64,000 nt of DNA, taken from assembly GCA_038030265.1 (NCBI GenBank), contig CM075940.1, forward strand, positions 11,904,001 to 11,968,000, written 5' to 3'. Below the pieces are notes generated by a model. That model was not told the origin of the DNA, did no database searches, and worked only from the letters and a program-made list of their open reading frames with translations. Position 1 is the first letter of the stretch; each line of letters begins with the position of its first letter. Positions 29,061 to 45,134 of this stretch are shown one piece after another. The position numbers were made by a program, and so were the translations under genes. Source of the stretch: Corythucha ciliata (lineage: Eukaryota; Arthropoda; Insecta; Hemiptera; Tingidae).

Positions 29061-30893
29061 AACTGAAATTAAGTCTTTTATTATTTTTTTGTTTTGTTTT
29101 GTACATTTTAACATAGGAATGTCATAGCGTTTTTCAGGGGCATCGTACAATGTGGCCATAACGTACACGTAATAGATCAAAATATGAGAGTAACGATAAC
29201 AAAGTGACAATAAATAAATAATCAAACATAAATAATATTGAATACTAATACCTAGATTTGTAGCAAGATGTACTGCTTCTAAAATTCAATCTTCATTCGC
29301 TTAAAGTTTCTTTACACTATTTTACACATCAGGTTCAAGGACTGTACATATAAATGTAGCTATACACATTTACATATTTCTATAACAATTTAACAAAAAT
29401 TTGAATGGACCCTTAATTAAAAGAAATGTTTTTTTTTTTTTTTCTATACTTTCATCTCTTTTCACGTAAATTTTTAAACTTTCTTCTCTGTTATACAAAC
29501 GAATGCAGGAAAGTAGGAGATATTTATAGAGATGTACATAAAACTACACCCGATTTCATGATGTGTTATAACAAACCATTTCCGTATTCCTACAAAAACA
29601 TAGGAATTAAAGAAGAACAGCAGGTGTAGCACTAGAAGTACAATGAAATTGGTTAAGGGCATCACAAAATACGGGTGGCACATATAAGGAAAAAATGGAA
29701 GACCAACACATTTTTTTCTTTTTCGTCAATCCAAAAATGATTTACAAATCACTGAAAGGCCAGAGATTTTAACCAACAAAGGGACGAGGAAAAATACGCA
29801 AAATCCGATGCTTTGTCTACGGACTAGAAAGCGAAGGCAACGCTGGCAAGAAGCCGAATGTGTGAAAGCGTGACGAAATTGTGAATAAACAAAAATGAGA
29901 TGGGAAAGAAACGAGGACAAATATACACTAAAATGGAACATTCGTTCAATTTTTTTTTTTTTTTTACGCCCGCGAGTAGCCTTCCGGTACTCGTTAATTA
30001 TTGGTAAGAACCTGCTTTTAGCGACCAATAACAAAGTCGACGATTTCATTGAGTGTTCAGTCTTGAGACGAATCATACAATTTATCACAGAAAATATTTT
30101 TTTCAATAATTGTTCGAACGTGCTTTCTGTGACTCGAAGAATTTCTACGAGCATTGAAATCGACCCAGTCATACGCACGATCAAAAACAAGACAAATAAC
30201 AGCAACAAAAAAACAACTTTAAGAATTCAATAACGTATAAAACAGGAAAATAATGCAGAGTAATGACGTGCTTTTCAGCATGGACTATGAATAATGAAAA
30301 AGTTATTGCCTCTATTTGAGCAGGATCCCCACTGAAAAATTAAACTGATGAAAAATATGACGCGGACAAACAACTCAACGCTGATGGAATCCTAGAAACA
30401 TAACCGTTTATTCAATTTTATTTAAAAATAATAACAGTAGAGTTAGCAAGCGCACTTTACAACAGAGACGAGCCTCTGGGAGTTGTTTCATTGTATACAT
30501 CTATGTACATCGAACCGCCAAGTATAAATGCCCTCGAAAGATTTTGTAGGAAAAAAATATATAGTATGTACAAAGATCTCACCTTTCTTGATTAAGACGA
30601 AGGCAGTATTTCATTAAGGCATATATGCTGTTCGTTGTGATGCATGCCTTTAACTTGAATGGTGGGTAGAAGCATATTTGACAACAGTTTGGCTCGTTAA
30701 ACCCAAAATAAATTATACACAAACAAAACTATTATGGATGTACAGAGGAACAAGAAATTGTTTGCTGAAGAAAAATTGTTTTTCTCTTTTTTTTTTTTTT
30801 TGACTAAAAATTTTGTACAAGAAACATTACTTGACTTGGGAACTGAATTTGAATTTTTATTAGAGTAGGCGAAGCGTTTCGCCGTTACTCCTC
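29061..30893 (-). other. Probable ARF6 3' UTR and downstream flank
   Basis: AT-rich sequence after the ARF6 stop codon. A reverse-strand poly(A) signal (TTTATT, 30407-30412) suggests a 3' UTR of roughly 480 bases. Beyond that, a 160-codon reverse frame at 29726-30208 is open but shows no motif and is not called. Confidence 0.5.
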
Positions 30894-34022
<3,129 letters not shown>

Positions 34023-35772
34023 GGTTGGTGGCCTTTTCACTGTCTGCAAAACAAGAAAATACAAAATTGATCTAAAGAAAGGTAAAATACACACACGCTT
34101 CCACCGGAAGGGATGTTAGGGTACCGAGAACGAGGGAAGACTTTAGGATGCAAAGAGTTTTTTACTATAATCAAGGGAATGACGTGCTTATTCAAAATCC
34201 TGATAGGAGACCTTTGTTTAAAGGTGCTTATTCAAGACATTTGAATCAGTGGAATGTGCATCAATATCCTCCCAACATTTCTGGGAGTGTCTAGCAAAAA
34301 AGTGACTCACCAGCTTCGTCTGTGAGATTCAATAAGAAACGCCGGAAGGAATCATTTAATTGTCATAGCAAGGATTAACGAATTTTAAAAATAAAGATAA
34401 AATAACTTGAACCATCACAAGAAGAAAATAAGAAAGTTTCATTCATTCATTTGTTCATTTGTCAAGTCAGTGTTGCCTGCGTTATAACCTTGACGAAACC
34501 TTTCCAACGACTTGGCAATCGATTTGACGTCCAGCTCATAGGGCACGCTGCCGTTAGAACTAACACGCGCGTTTTTCCAGAGTTCATCAGCCCCCCCCCC
34601 CCAACCATAAACAACCAAAAACCAGAATATTAATTGAAATCATTCGGTAAAGTCACAAACACACTTATACCTCCCCTCAACAATACAACTAAAGGGATGC
34701 CAAGACCCAACTACCCCAAGGACCATCATCGCTGTAACAAGTGCTCACTACAAACATCATTAACAATTTTTGCGTTTGCCTGTTTTAACCCTTTACTGGC
34801 CAAATTCAGTTCTGATTGTGGGAAGGGATTGATTCGTTGAAATATTGCTCAAATGGCGATGTTTTAAAAATACATGAACCCGTCACCCCCACCCAAATTC
34901 CAAATTTTGGGTGTTCCCAATTGGGAACATTGGCATCTGGCATTAAGTCAAAAATTACTTAATTCTGTGGGAAAGAGTGCAGCGAGCAGATCAGATCTAG
35001 TGTTGAAAGGTCATCTTCCAGTTCAGCTGCGCACATTGTTAGGGCTTGCACAAAAATTTGCTCAGGAACGTCACCCCTGAAGTCCAAGAAAGAGCCACGG
35101 CGCACGTATAGAAATGCTCTTTAGTGAAAATATGTTTGTTTATTTGAAAACTTGATTCAGTCTAGACTTCTAAGGATGAAAATGCAGTACATGATTATTA
35201 TTTTTTTAAAAAATTGATTGATCATTCTCACGCTGACTTTCTTTCCTGGGCTTGAAACACGTAAATAGGTACTCACTATGTCTGTACTAAAATGCCAATC
35301 AATTTGGTACTTAAATCACTCAAAAAAGACCCAATTACTCTCCAGATTTTAGTTTCGCTCAGCAATAAGGTAAAGTAATAAATGATGCAAAAACTTAATG
35401 CGACAGACATGGAAGAAAAATCAATTAAAAATCACAATCGCTTGCTTAAAATCAAGTTGTCACAACACTAATCTTTGGTATCATAGTTCACTCTAAGAGT
35501 AAATCGATCAATACGGTAATTTCACCAAGCATAAAAAGCAATCTTTTAATAAGCTAAAAATATGAAAAAATCAACAAACAATAAACTTATCATTTCTATA
35601 TCACATTATTCTCACTTCTGAAGTATCCAACAAACGAGATTGATTAGAGATTTTTAGACGGTTGTTCATAAGCATTCCCTCGTTTCTAAAAAAAAACAAC
35701 TAATTAATAACATAATAGTGGAAGTAAAGGTATAATCTTACGTTCAAACAGAGAGCTTCCTTCTATACGACA
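34023..35772. other. ARF6 5' flank and TPRA1 3' flank
   Basis: Two reverse-strand genes follow one another here, so this stretch should hold the ARF6 promoter and 5' UTR exon(s) and the TPRA1 3' UTR. A reverse AATAAA (TTTATT near 35137) is a candidate TPRA1 poly(A) site. Small frames at 34451-35080 carry no motif. Confidence 0.5.
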
Positions 35773-38700
35773 TCACTGCTTGGCATTCGTGGGCAAGTCA
35801 ATGGTCTGACTGTCTAGACTATACCCAGCGACACTGTCAGGGCTCTGAATGGACATTGACTGACTGTCTACTATACCTCTGGAATCGAACTGAGTTGAGT
35901 CGTATACGTTGTTACCCTGTTTAAACATGAAAATAGGAGAGATAAGCAGTGCCGTCTTTAGGCGGGGGCCCGGGGCACCGAATTCTTAAGTTTTTTTTCC
36001 AATTTGGAAAGCAAACATACTCAGCAGAAACTCATCTTCTATCGATGGGCACCCAATTGTAATCGAACGTTGTATAAAATCGGATTTCTTTGTTTTTGCT
36101 TCGGAGCCAGCAGCTTAACGAGAGGAAGGGGCGAGGAGGGCTAATAGCTAATAGTTATGATAAATCCTGACTCCAGAGGCATAGGTGCAGGGGAGAATAG
36201 ATCCCCCCCCCCCAGAGCCACATGTATACGAACGAAGGAGCAACGAAGGGCCCCATAAAATCAACATCTAGATAAGATAAAATTCGGCGTGGTTTACCGA
36301 TCAGGAGAAGCGCCTAGAGTTTCGAGAAACAATGGACCTGGGTGGGGTTCGGCTTAGCTTATCCCTCGGAGTACGACTCCCATAGGCGTCTCCGTGGCGC
36401 AAATGGCAGCGTGCTGGACTGGTAATCCAGAGGTTGCGGGTTCAAATCCCGCCGGGGAGCCATTTTTTCTCGAAACTCGAATCGTGTTGGGCTATGCCCT
36501 TCCATCGTCGTCCGGATAATATCAGTCTAATTAATTTATTAATTAGCAAATTTTCTGGACTTGAAGCAGCCCGAAAAGGTCCGAGTACGTCCCGCTTTAT
36601 CCTTGGACTTCAGACCCAACGCAGTAGTGTACCGAGTTACGGAGGGAGGGGGGTCGCACAGGACCCTCTATCAGACAAAAATCGGTAATATTCGTGGCTA
36701 AAAGCTGTTAAAAAACGGTGATTCGTGGTCTCGCGATGCAACTTCCAGACTAAACTTAAGAAAAAAATCGCTGATTCTTCGAATAAATTGTGAAAATCAA
36801 CGCGAAAGTGTTGTATTTGGGCAAACCCCGCGGTTAAAGTTGAGAAAACACTCTATAATATTGACAAATAAAAGACGTTTTCAGGTTAATTTTCCGCAAA
36901 ATTAGGACAAAACACTATTTCACAGCTGAAATTGGGAAAAATCTCTAATTTGCAATGTGCAGATATAAAGCTGTGGAAAAAGCGTTAAATCGCGGATTCA
37001 AAATGAAGAAAATCACTAATTCGCGGCAAGAATTGAAAAAATCACCAAAATTAGCGCTGCTAAAATTAAGAAAAACGTTAATTTTCAGTTCAAATTGGGG
37101 AAAAATGCTAATTCTAAGTTAAAAATGGAAAAAATTGCTAATTTGCAGCTTAAATTGAGTCGAACGCCAATTCTTGGCAAAAATTGACAAAACTCGGTCG
37201 GTAATGCACGGGTTGGAGACGCTACCACGCTGCTAAAATTTAGACAAAGCGAAAATTCGCTGCTAAAATTGAGAAACATCACTCATTTTCGAATTAAGTT
37301 TCGTGAAATTTATAATTTAAAAATGATGATTTTTTGACAGAAATGGATGGATAGATGTAAATTATTTGGTTTGGAAAAAAAATTTACATTTATAATTTAA
37401 ACTCGCACCTTCTTAAGGCATTTTTGTAGCTAAAATTCAGAAAAATGGCAAATTCATGCATGGCTATAGTAAAATGTTAAAAAATACGCTAATTCACGGC
37501 TAGATTTGAAATAAGCAATAATCAATGCCTATAAAAGTTATATAAAATTGCTGATGCGGTGGTCAAATGTGAAAAACCGCTAATTTGCGGGAAATATTTA
37601 GAAAATAAAATAGTCAGCCTGGTCAAAATTTAGAGAAAGTTAATTTTAAGCCTAATAATGGAGAAAATTGCTAATTCGCGGCTAAGAATGGAAAAAATCT
37701 TCAATTTACAGCTAAAATTGCACCAGACGCCTATTTGTGACTGAAATTGAGAAAATTCGCTAATTCACAGGTTTGAAACGCTACGACGCGTCGCCGCTAC
37801 AATTTTAAAAAAACGCTAATTCGCGGTTGAAATTGAGAAAAAGCGCCGATTTGGGGCTTAAAATGAGAACTCCGCACTCGCAGATAAAATTGAGAAAACA
37901 CAAATTCACGGATTGCGGCTGAAATTGAGACAAAATCATGATTCATGGGTAAATGTGGAATTCACGGCTAAACGTGACGTGGGCCCCCCTACTCCCTGAG
38001 AGGGCCCCCAATGTCTCCCCAGGCCCGGGGCCCCAAATGTAGTAAAGAGATAAGGGCAGTGCAATTTGCCTTTTGTAATAAAATAATGCTATGAGAAAAA
38101 CCAAGCAAAAATGTCCCACGTTTGCGCCTAAAAGGCGTTTCAAGTACCATGTAAAACTAAGCTGCTCCTCGGACTGAATCACTATGTATGTAGCTATGTA
38201 CAAAAGAAAAAGCGGTATTTACAGCGGTTAGCATTTCGGAATACACCCCCTATAGTGAGGCGGAATACACTACCCGAAAACATGTGTGATCTTCTACCCT
38301 TTCCGTATTGGAAGCTTTTCCTTAGCCTTACGGCTGGCAATCTCACGGCCGCTGCCTTCGGGCGAAATACGCGGGGCCCATGAAAAACGGGCCGAAACGA
38401 TCAAAAACACCGCGATAACAGGGAGAACCCCTTCAACTGCTCATCTAATCGGAAAATCCTTTCGATTTTCGGATTCTCAGTGCCAAGAAGTGTTTTAAAG
38501 ATTTTTGGCAGTTTTCACCACAAATCCCGCATTTTTGGGGGTAACCAAGACCGATGTTCACGTAGGTACCTACACCAGTGGGCATAACAGCTAAAAATCC
38601 TTCCATTTTCCATCTTTAAGCATTTCGGGGGTCCCGTCTGATGTAGGGTGGCCCACCACACCTCACGTCTACATAAGTACGCTGATGGCACTGGAATAAT

Positions 38701-41700
38701 TTCATTTTTATTCTCTTTTGACTTATTACGTAATAATGCTCAACATTGAAAGTGTTTCTGGTGGATGATGAGGCCTTCGTCAAGGGAGGGGGGAGAGTGA
38801 GAGGGCCTATGGCCAGGGGCGGATTTAAGGTAAAATGTTTAGAGGGGCTTAGCCCTGAGCTCATGATCCCCCCCTCCCTTTCACAGGTCAAGTCAAATTC
38901 CAAAATTTTGTGGATTTTTGCTCTCAGAACGAATTTCAAAGGTTTTCCTCGCTCAAAACACCGATGTCACAGAATTGACTCCCTAAGAAGCCAATTTGCA
39001 CCGGGTTGACTCTTCATGAATCCAATTCCGCTCACTAGACACTTTCGATATCCAAATATCACGGACTGAACGCACCGCAAAACCCAATTTCGTGGTTTTG
39101 GCTTCTTCAATAACAAAATTTGCCGGTTTGGCACTTTTTGAGACCAAATTTGTCGGATTTCGCAGGTCAGAAACCAATTTCGTGGGGCTGGCTCCCTTAA
39201 GACAAGACAATTGAACGGGATTTCACACCTTTTTAAAGGATAAATGAGCGTACTGGCTCATTTTAAAGAGAAAATTCATGGCTCTGGCTGTTTTTAAAAA
39301 CAAAATATCTCGGGATCCAGACGCGGATCCAAGATTTAGTCAAGGGAGAGGCCTATGACATTGTGTCCTTCGCTCTAATAAAAATGGCTTGCTATCAATT
39401 CACTGCCTATTCCCACCTTAAAACGCCTTATAAATGGCCAAACTGGCAATTACAGCTCTAAAAAAAAAAACCAACGGGCTTCAAGCGGTCTAAAAGTGGC
39501 TAGACTGACGGTTCATGCAGCCCCGAAAATGCATGAAAAGATAATGAATCCCACTATGAAACTGACTAAATCTTCCATTCACGAGCTGCAACTGGCTAAA
39601 ACCAGCGATTCCCGCTCTAAAAGTGGCCAAACTGACGTAACGCGCCCTAAAAATGGGCAAACTAACAATTCGCGCTCCGCAAATCCCTAAACAGTCAATT
39701 CCTGCCCTAAATATTCCAAAATCAACCATTTGCGCGCCAAGAATGCCCAAACTGACCATTCGGGCATTGGCTTCACGGGTACAATTGCGTCCTTAAAAAA
39801 GCAAAATTGACGATTCGCGCTTACTATAAATGTCCCAACAGACTTAACGAACCCTAAAAATGGAAAAACTGACGATTCATGCTCTGAAAATATCACACTG
39901 GTTATTCACTCTCTATAAATGTCTATAGTAACAATTTGCGCCCTAGAAATGGCAAGCTGACCATTCGCACCCCATAAATGGCGTGATGGACTATTCGCCC
40001 ATGGCAAAACTGACTGCTTGCGTTCTCTAAAATGGTTAAACTAATAATTCACGCAATGAAAATGTCAAAACTGAGTTCGTAACATACAATTGACTAAAAT
40101 GACGGATTCATGCCCTAGAATGGCCACACTGGCAGCATTAAAATGGCCAAACTAGCTATTCACGCCCTATAAAATTGGTAAAACTGATTCTATGCGGCTT
40201 ACGATGAATGGTGAAACTGACAATACGCACTTTGAAAATCCCTAAGCAGGTGATTCATGTCCTGAAAATGGCAAAATTGGCCATTCGTGCGTCAGAAATA
40301 GCGATACTGAGCCTTCACGCCTTGAAAATGTCTGAACTGACGATCCTGGCCTTAAAAACTGGCTATTTACGCTTTGCAAAATAACATACGCAACACGTAG
40401 CAGCAATTCACGGTCTAAAAATTGCCTAACTGATCTTTTGTGCTCTACAGAGACTAAACAGACGATTCGCGCCTTCAAAGTGGCTATCTGCACCCAAAAA
40501 ATGGCCAAACAGGGCTATTTGCGCCCTTCAAACGATAAACTGACCACTTGCGATTGCGCACCGAGCATGGGCCGTCCTCACCGAACACTCCCCCCCCCCC
40601 GCCAACCAGTGCTAGCTACATGCAGCTTATGGGCTGTATAAATGGCTTGATTAGCAAATCACGCTCTAAAAATGGCTAAATGTGCTGATTCGTGCCAGTG
40701 AAATGGCGAAACTCACCATTCGTAGTGCAAAAATGGACAAACTGAGCCACCACGCCTAGAAAATGACTAAATATGCAGACGATTTGTGCCCTAAAAATAG
40801 CAGAACTAATTGTTTGCGTCTTGGAAATGCCTTGAATGACGATTCATGTCAATAAAAATGCCTAATGTGACTTGCTGCTGGTTGGACTTAAAAAAGAAAT
40901 TTCACGGATTTCACTGCGCCAAAAACAAATTTTTGCTCGTTCGAACCATTCAAAAAATGGTGAATCTAGCGATTCGTGCCTTATAAATTGCTAAACTAAC
41001 CGTTCGCACCCTAAAATTGACTCTACGGACGATTCGTCCCCTAGAAATAGTCAAACGGACTATTCACGCCCTAAAAAATGGCTAAAATGACGGTTCTCGC
41101 CTTGGAAATGCCAAAAATGACGACTCGCACCATGAAAATGGCCAAAAAAGCCATTTCGGGCCATTGAAAATGGCTGAACTGACGATTCGTGCTCTGAAAT
41201 AACCAAACGCCTTAAAAATTTCAATCTTCAAAGTTTCGGTCTCAATTCATGCCCTCCCTCCCTCACAATGGCTATACTGACAGATTTGCGCCTTGAAAAA
41301 CGACCAATCGCGTTTCAATAATGGCCAAATTGACCATTCGTGCCTTAAAAGCCTGAACTGACGATTTGTACCCTAACTATCACCAGAACGACTAGTCAGG
41401 CACTAAAAATTGCAAACTCAGTCACTGGCGAGTATTCGGGTTTCAGACCGCATGGATTTTCTTAATTCCTCCCTTGGCAACTGTCAGTTTCGATCGAGCT
41501 GTCAATTTCGTCCACAAAACTGTCAATTTCGTCTTTAAAACTCTCAATTTCGCCCCAGAAACTGACAGTCTTGACTTGGAATCTGTCAATCTCCTCCTAC
41601 ATAACAAACGATCATAAAACTTCATTTTGAGATTCAGCAGCAGACCATTCGGGCTCACAACATGAGGTTTTTGAGCCCCCTCACTTGAAACAGTCGAGTT

Positions 41701-44574
41701 CTTAAACCTCTCAAAACAATACCGTCCCGTAAACTGTCAATTTCGGCCAGAGAACTGTCAATTTCACCCGAGAAAGTGTCTATTTTGTCATAAATAACTG
41801 TCAATGTCGTGTCTCAAAAACTGTCAATTTTGTCCTGGGGACTGTAAATTTCTAGTTGAAAGTATTAGTATCGATCCAACACTCTCAATTTTGTCCTATG
41901 AAGGTCAATTTCGTCGTTCAAAACTGTACCCACGAAACTGACATTCTAAAACTGCCAATTTCGTTCCACAGACCGTCAATTTCGTCCTCGAATCTGCCAA
42001 TTTCTTCCTAGAAACCGTGTCAATGGATTTCGGAAACTGACGGTTTTTAAGCCCCTTCACCGGAAACTGTCAACTGCTGTTTACTGTGTAACTGTCAATT
42101 TCGGCCTGCAAACTGTCAAGTAAGTGTTGAAATCTAACGGTTTTGTACTGGAAACTGTCAATTTTGTTCTTCAAACCGTGAATTTCATCCTGGAAACTGT
42201 TAATTTCGTCTTTTAAACTATCAATTTCTTCCTAAAAACTGTCAATTTCGTCCAGGAAACTATCAACTTGCATTTGTTCGGGAAACAGTCAATTCCTTCC
42301 TGAAACTGTTCATTTTTTTCAGGAAATTGTAAATTTCCTAATTTTGTAAATAATTTTGATAGTCAAAACTATCTATGTCGTCCTAAAACTCCTAATTTCA
42401 TCCTATAAACTGTCAATTTTGTCCTCGAATTTGCCAATTTCACCACAGATACTGTCAATTTCAGTAAAAATGATAAATCACGTGTGTGCTCTCGCCCTCG
42501 TCCACGACACCTAATGGTGGTTGGACGTAAAGCCCCGTTGGATTACAGTCAATTTCAATATTCAAAACTGTGATTGTCGTACTTCAAACTGTCAATTTTG
42601 CCTCAGGAACTGACAATTTTGACTTGGAATCTCAATTTCCTTAACAAATATCCCAAAACGTCGATTACGAGGTTTTGCATCAGAGTACTCGAAACTATCA
42701 ATATCATCGTTAAAAACTGTCAAATTCGTTCTGGAAACTGTAAATATCTTCCTCGAAACACTGCCAATGTCACCCTATAGCCTATAGACACTGTCATTTA
42801 CGGCGTTAAAAATTGTCAATTTGACAGTTTTTGGAAAAGGGGCTTGAGAATAAACACCTTTGGGGGGGGGGGGCTAATACGACCACCTATAGCCCCTCTT
42901 AAATCCGCCAATGCCTATGGCCCATTCCAGACTTTTGTTCAAGACGCGCCTATGACTTGGACCAAGGTCAAGTGACAAATGTGGGCGGTCGCTACGCCCT
43001 ATGTTCCTCTCAAAGTGGCCAAAAATGAGCGGTTTACGTCAATTTTCAGAAGAACGGTGTATATAAGTCTCTCAGGCCTTGGTGAATTGAGAAATCTAGG
43101 GAAGAAATATCCCCCCCCCCCCGGACAAATAACAACCAAACACGCTGCTACTGTTCCAACAAATCCACCTCTCCCGACCGTCTGGAACTAGTACATACCT
43201 GGTAAATGTAGTCAGAGTCTGTTTTAAGAGATGAAAACGAATGTTGATGAGGGAGAGAGACAATGTCGTCTTCGAGGCCATCGTCTACTTGAGGCTTATA
43301 GGAGAACATAACGCTAGGTTGAGAAATTCTGAAACGGAAAATTCAGACGGCTCAAAGGGTAAAATCGATAGTTTACGAGGAGATAGTTACCCTAGGAATT
43401 CACTGAGAAATGTATGGTACACAAGTGGAGTAAACAGGGTGAAGTACAGGCAAGTAGTTACGTCTACAACGCACAGTCCTTCTTTGATTGAATAAAGCAG
43501 AAGGCCGCTACCAACAGTCTGAGTTGTGTTAAGTAGAACCAAGAGTAATATGTACAAATAAAAAGATCTTTTGGCTGGAAATATAAAAGTTGGCATTTAA
43601 TTAGGGCTTAATGAGTGGATATAGTACACTCACTGGGAAGAGCTAGACGTTCCCTTAATTTGGTCCAGGGAAGTAGGAGTATGGACAAATATATCTTTAA
43701 AATGAAAAAAACAAATGAACAAAAAAGAAGACTATAAGACTAAAATATTTTTACCAGAGAGAATATAATTGACGAAATAAACCAGAAGAGCATTCCACCA
43801 TGTCCGAACAAACTAAAATCCCTTCCTTGGACTTTGAAATGCTCGTCTGGGCTCAAAAGCTCCAGGGCGGCTTGTGATATGGAAAAAGCTAAAGATATGA
43901 AGGACGTTGCTAAAAGGACATGACGAATACTACTTCTTGAGTCCAAATGCCCTGTAAAAACATCATTTCAGATAATTCGAAAATCGTGGGTAGGTGGGGG
44001 GGGGGGAGTTGCTCTCTAACCGAAAGCTAGCCCGAAGACGACCACGCTGATTTCCGTGGACAGCAAGAAAAATCTTACAGAGACCCATAAAATCGCGTCA
44101 GTGTATCCTCCAGACAAATTTGCCGCATTTATGGTCATTGACACCAAGCATCTGACTATACTTATTACAACATTAACAACGACCTGTAAAAATTAAAGCG
44201 TGAAATGATTCGCGAGGCCAGTGGGCATAACTCAACTTACTAGGCCGTAGAAGGCCATGAAAATTGGACTAGACGTTGCCCGCAGCTTAAGTCGAGCTCG
44301 GTTGAATCTTACAGCGAGGAACAACAGAAATAAGGCGTTCGGTACAAACATTACTAGGTCCCATATTTGAATTCTGAAAACAAATGGACAGTTCGTATCA
44401 AGGGGGAAAGCATGAAATAGCAATACGTCAAGGCGAGCCTCACAACCTGGAATTTGGTAATTCTGCGTAAAGGATCAGCTTACAGAAGAATTCTTCACTA
44501 GGAAATATGCTGGAATTATTGCTTAAAATGTGTCTAGGCACATCAGTACCGTCAAAGTTTCGATTAACACTCAT
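35773..44574 (-). CDS. TPRA1: TPRA1 (GPR175) seven-transmembrane protein
   Basis: Eight exons, phase-consistent: 44574-44447, 44373-44241, 44183-44021, 43951-43755, 43694-43634, 43574-43391, 43328-43199, 35916-35773, giving 379 residues (human 373). Signatures are [70 protein letters not shown] and [15 protein letters not shown]. Seven hydrophobic segments are visible, with a soluble N terminus and a cytosolic tail. The last exon supplies [10 protein letters not shown], matching the YSSTQFDS of the human tail, 7.28 kb from exon 7. If that intron were retained, a TAG would follow 17 codons later at 43148. The family is an orphan receptor-like protein; its ligand and G-protein coupling are not established. 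Confidence 0.93.
36340..36545 (+). repeat. tRNA-bearing dispersed module, copy 2
   Basis: The same unit as 25872-26065, here on the forward strand inside the 7.3-kb TPRA1 intron. Its 3' part (TATGCCCTTCCATCGTCGTC to TTTATTAATT) is also the module found in the 17-bp minisatellite near 1790. Confidence 0.85.
36388..36462 (+). tRNA. tRNA-like sequence, anticodon GGT (Thr), copy 2
   Basis: Same cloverleaf as the copy at 25952-26027, with a D loop one base shorter (AAATGGCA). Genomic CCA follows at 36460-36462. Internal promoter text is present (B box GGTTCAAATCC), and a T-run (TTTTTT) follows six bases later, so polymerase III transcription is possible. Confidence 0.65.
36600..37960 (-). repeat. 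Degenerate ~30-bp array, arm B of a distant inverted repeat
   Basis: Reverse complement of much of 26640-28345. Shared long stretches include the text around AGCAGCGTGGTAGCGTCTCC and around AAGAATTGGCGTT. Arm B is shorter because it lacks the internal duplications of arm A. A poly-G and GGTACACTACTGCGTTGG-like boundary lies at its left edge (36610-36660). Confidence 0.85.
38870..39380. repeat. Degenerate array, theme AATTTCGTGG
   Basis: First interior array: theme CCAAATTTCGTGGGTTTGGC with roughly 30-35 bp spacing, decayed. Similar text recurs at 31320-31680, 46060-46330, 50400-50540, 51215-51420 and 52330-52860. Confidence 0.6.
39381..41400. repeat. Degenerate array, theme CCTAAAAATGGCCAAACTGA
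   Basis: About 65 loose copies of a unit near 30 bp: GCCCTAAAAATGGCCAAACT followed by GACGATTCGC. No copy is perfect. Small open frames inside are by-products. Confidence 0.8.
41460..42840. repeat. Degenerate array, theme AACTGTCAATTTCGTCCTGG
   Basis: Roughly 20-22 bp units. The core GTCAATTT is the best conserved part and is shared with the separate array at 49120-50390 in the same orientation. Confidence 0.82.
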
Positions 44575-45134
44575 AACTGGTATCAATAAGAGTGAGAAAA
44601 TGTCACAGATCAGGGAGAAACAACTTGAACAAATTATTTGGACCACATTTCACGTGTGGGGGGGGGGGCTGCGTTTTTCGCGACTCAACAACTTAATAAG
44701 TCACTGAAAGTGAAATCCACTGAGTTACACGCATTGTTTATTTAGATATGTAGGACAGCTGCTAATGACCATGGCGCTTTGCCTTGGAACGTTCACAGCT
44801 GGAGGACAATCACTTCCTTTATCGTAATTTTGTGTTGTGAGCGTAGCGTAAGCGTAACCGTGACGTGATTGTGGATGTGACGGTGACCCCTGAAGTTGAC
44901 AGAGATACACTAGACAGCATAGACGAGTCTAAACTTTCGACTGGTGAATCGAATAATTGGGGTAAACAGTAAATCCGAAAGATATTCGAATTTGTTGATA
45001 ACTCAAGGCGTAGAGGATTTAAACTTTGGGGATTTGTGAGAATAATCGACTGGTACACATCGATACAAGGTACTCAAAAAAAAGATAAATCCTCGTCGCC
45101 CCAGTCAAGTATTTATTAGTACACTGTGTGGAAA
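44575..45134. promoter_or_regulatory. Divergent promoter region between TPRA1 and HYI
   Basis: 560 bp separate the two start codons, which point away from each other, so this stretch must hold both 5' UTRs and promoters unless a distant UTR exon exists. A poly-G run lies at 44657-44668. I see no convincing TATA box at a proper distance. Shared regulation is possible but not shown. Confidence 0.55.

Larger units (their letters stand above)
38806..42925. mobile_element. 4.1-kb inverted-ended element filled with tandem repeats
   Basis: The left end carries GGCGGATTTAAG (38818-38829) with AGAGGGGCTTAG shortly inside. The right end carries the exact reverse complement CTTAAATCCGCC (42898-42909) with AGCCCCTCT inside. 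Outside both lie related GGGCC-ATGG texts. The interior has no coding frame; it is three successive degenerate arrays. I treat it as one unit because of the paired ends. It lies within TPRA1 intron 7. Superfamily unknown; no target duplication could be fixed by eye. Confidence 0.55.

Noticed and set aside
29726..30208. 160-codon reverse-strand frame
   Set aside because: It lies in AT-rich sequence downstream of ARF6, has no recognisable domain, and its composition matches the local background. Chance openness is the simpler reading.
36388..36462. Functional tRNA gene
   Set aside because: Encoded CCA, a mismatched first acceptor pair, an unusual anticodon and a second copy within the same dispersed module point to a tRNA-derived repeat. 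Kept as tRNA-like with reduced confidence.
39381..42840. CRISPR-like periodic repeats
   Set aside because: Units are degenerate, contiguous and without unique spacers, and the DNA is eukaryotic. These are decayed minisatellites.
43148..43198. TPRA1 ending at the TAG just after exon 7
   Set aside because: The exon at 35916-35773 supplies the conserved STQFDS tail in phase with a good GTATGT donor at exon 7, so splicing is preferred. The short form is kept only as a possible alternative.
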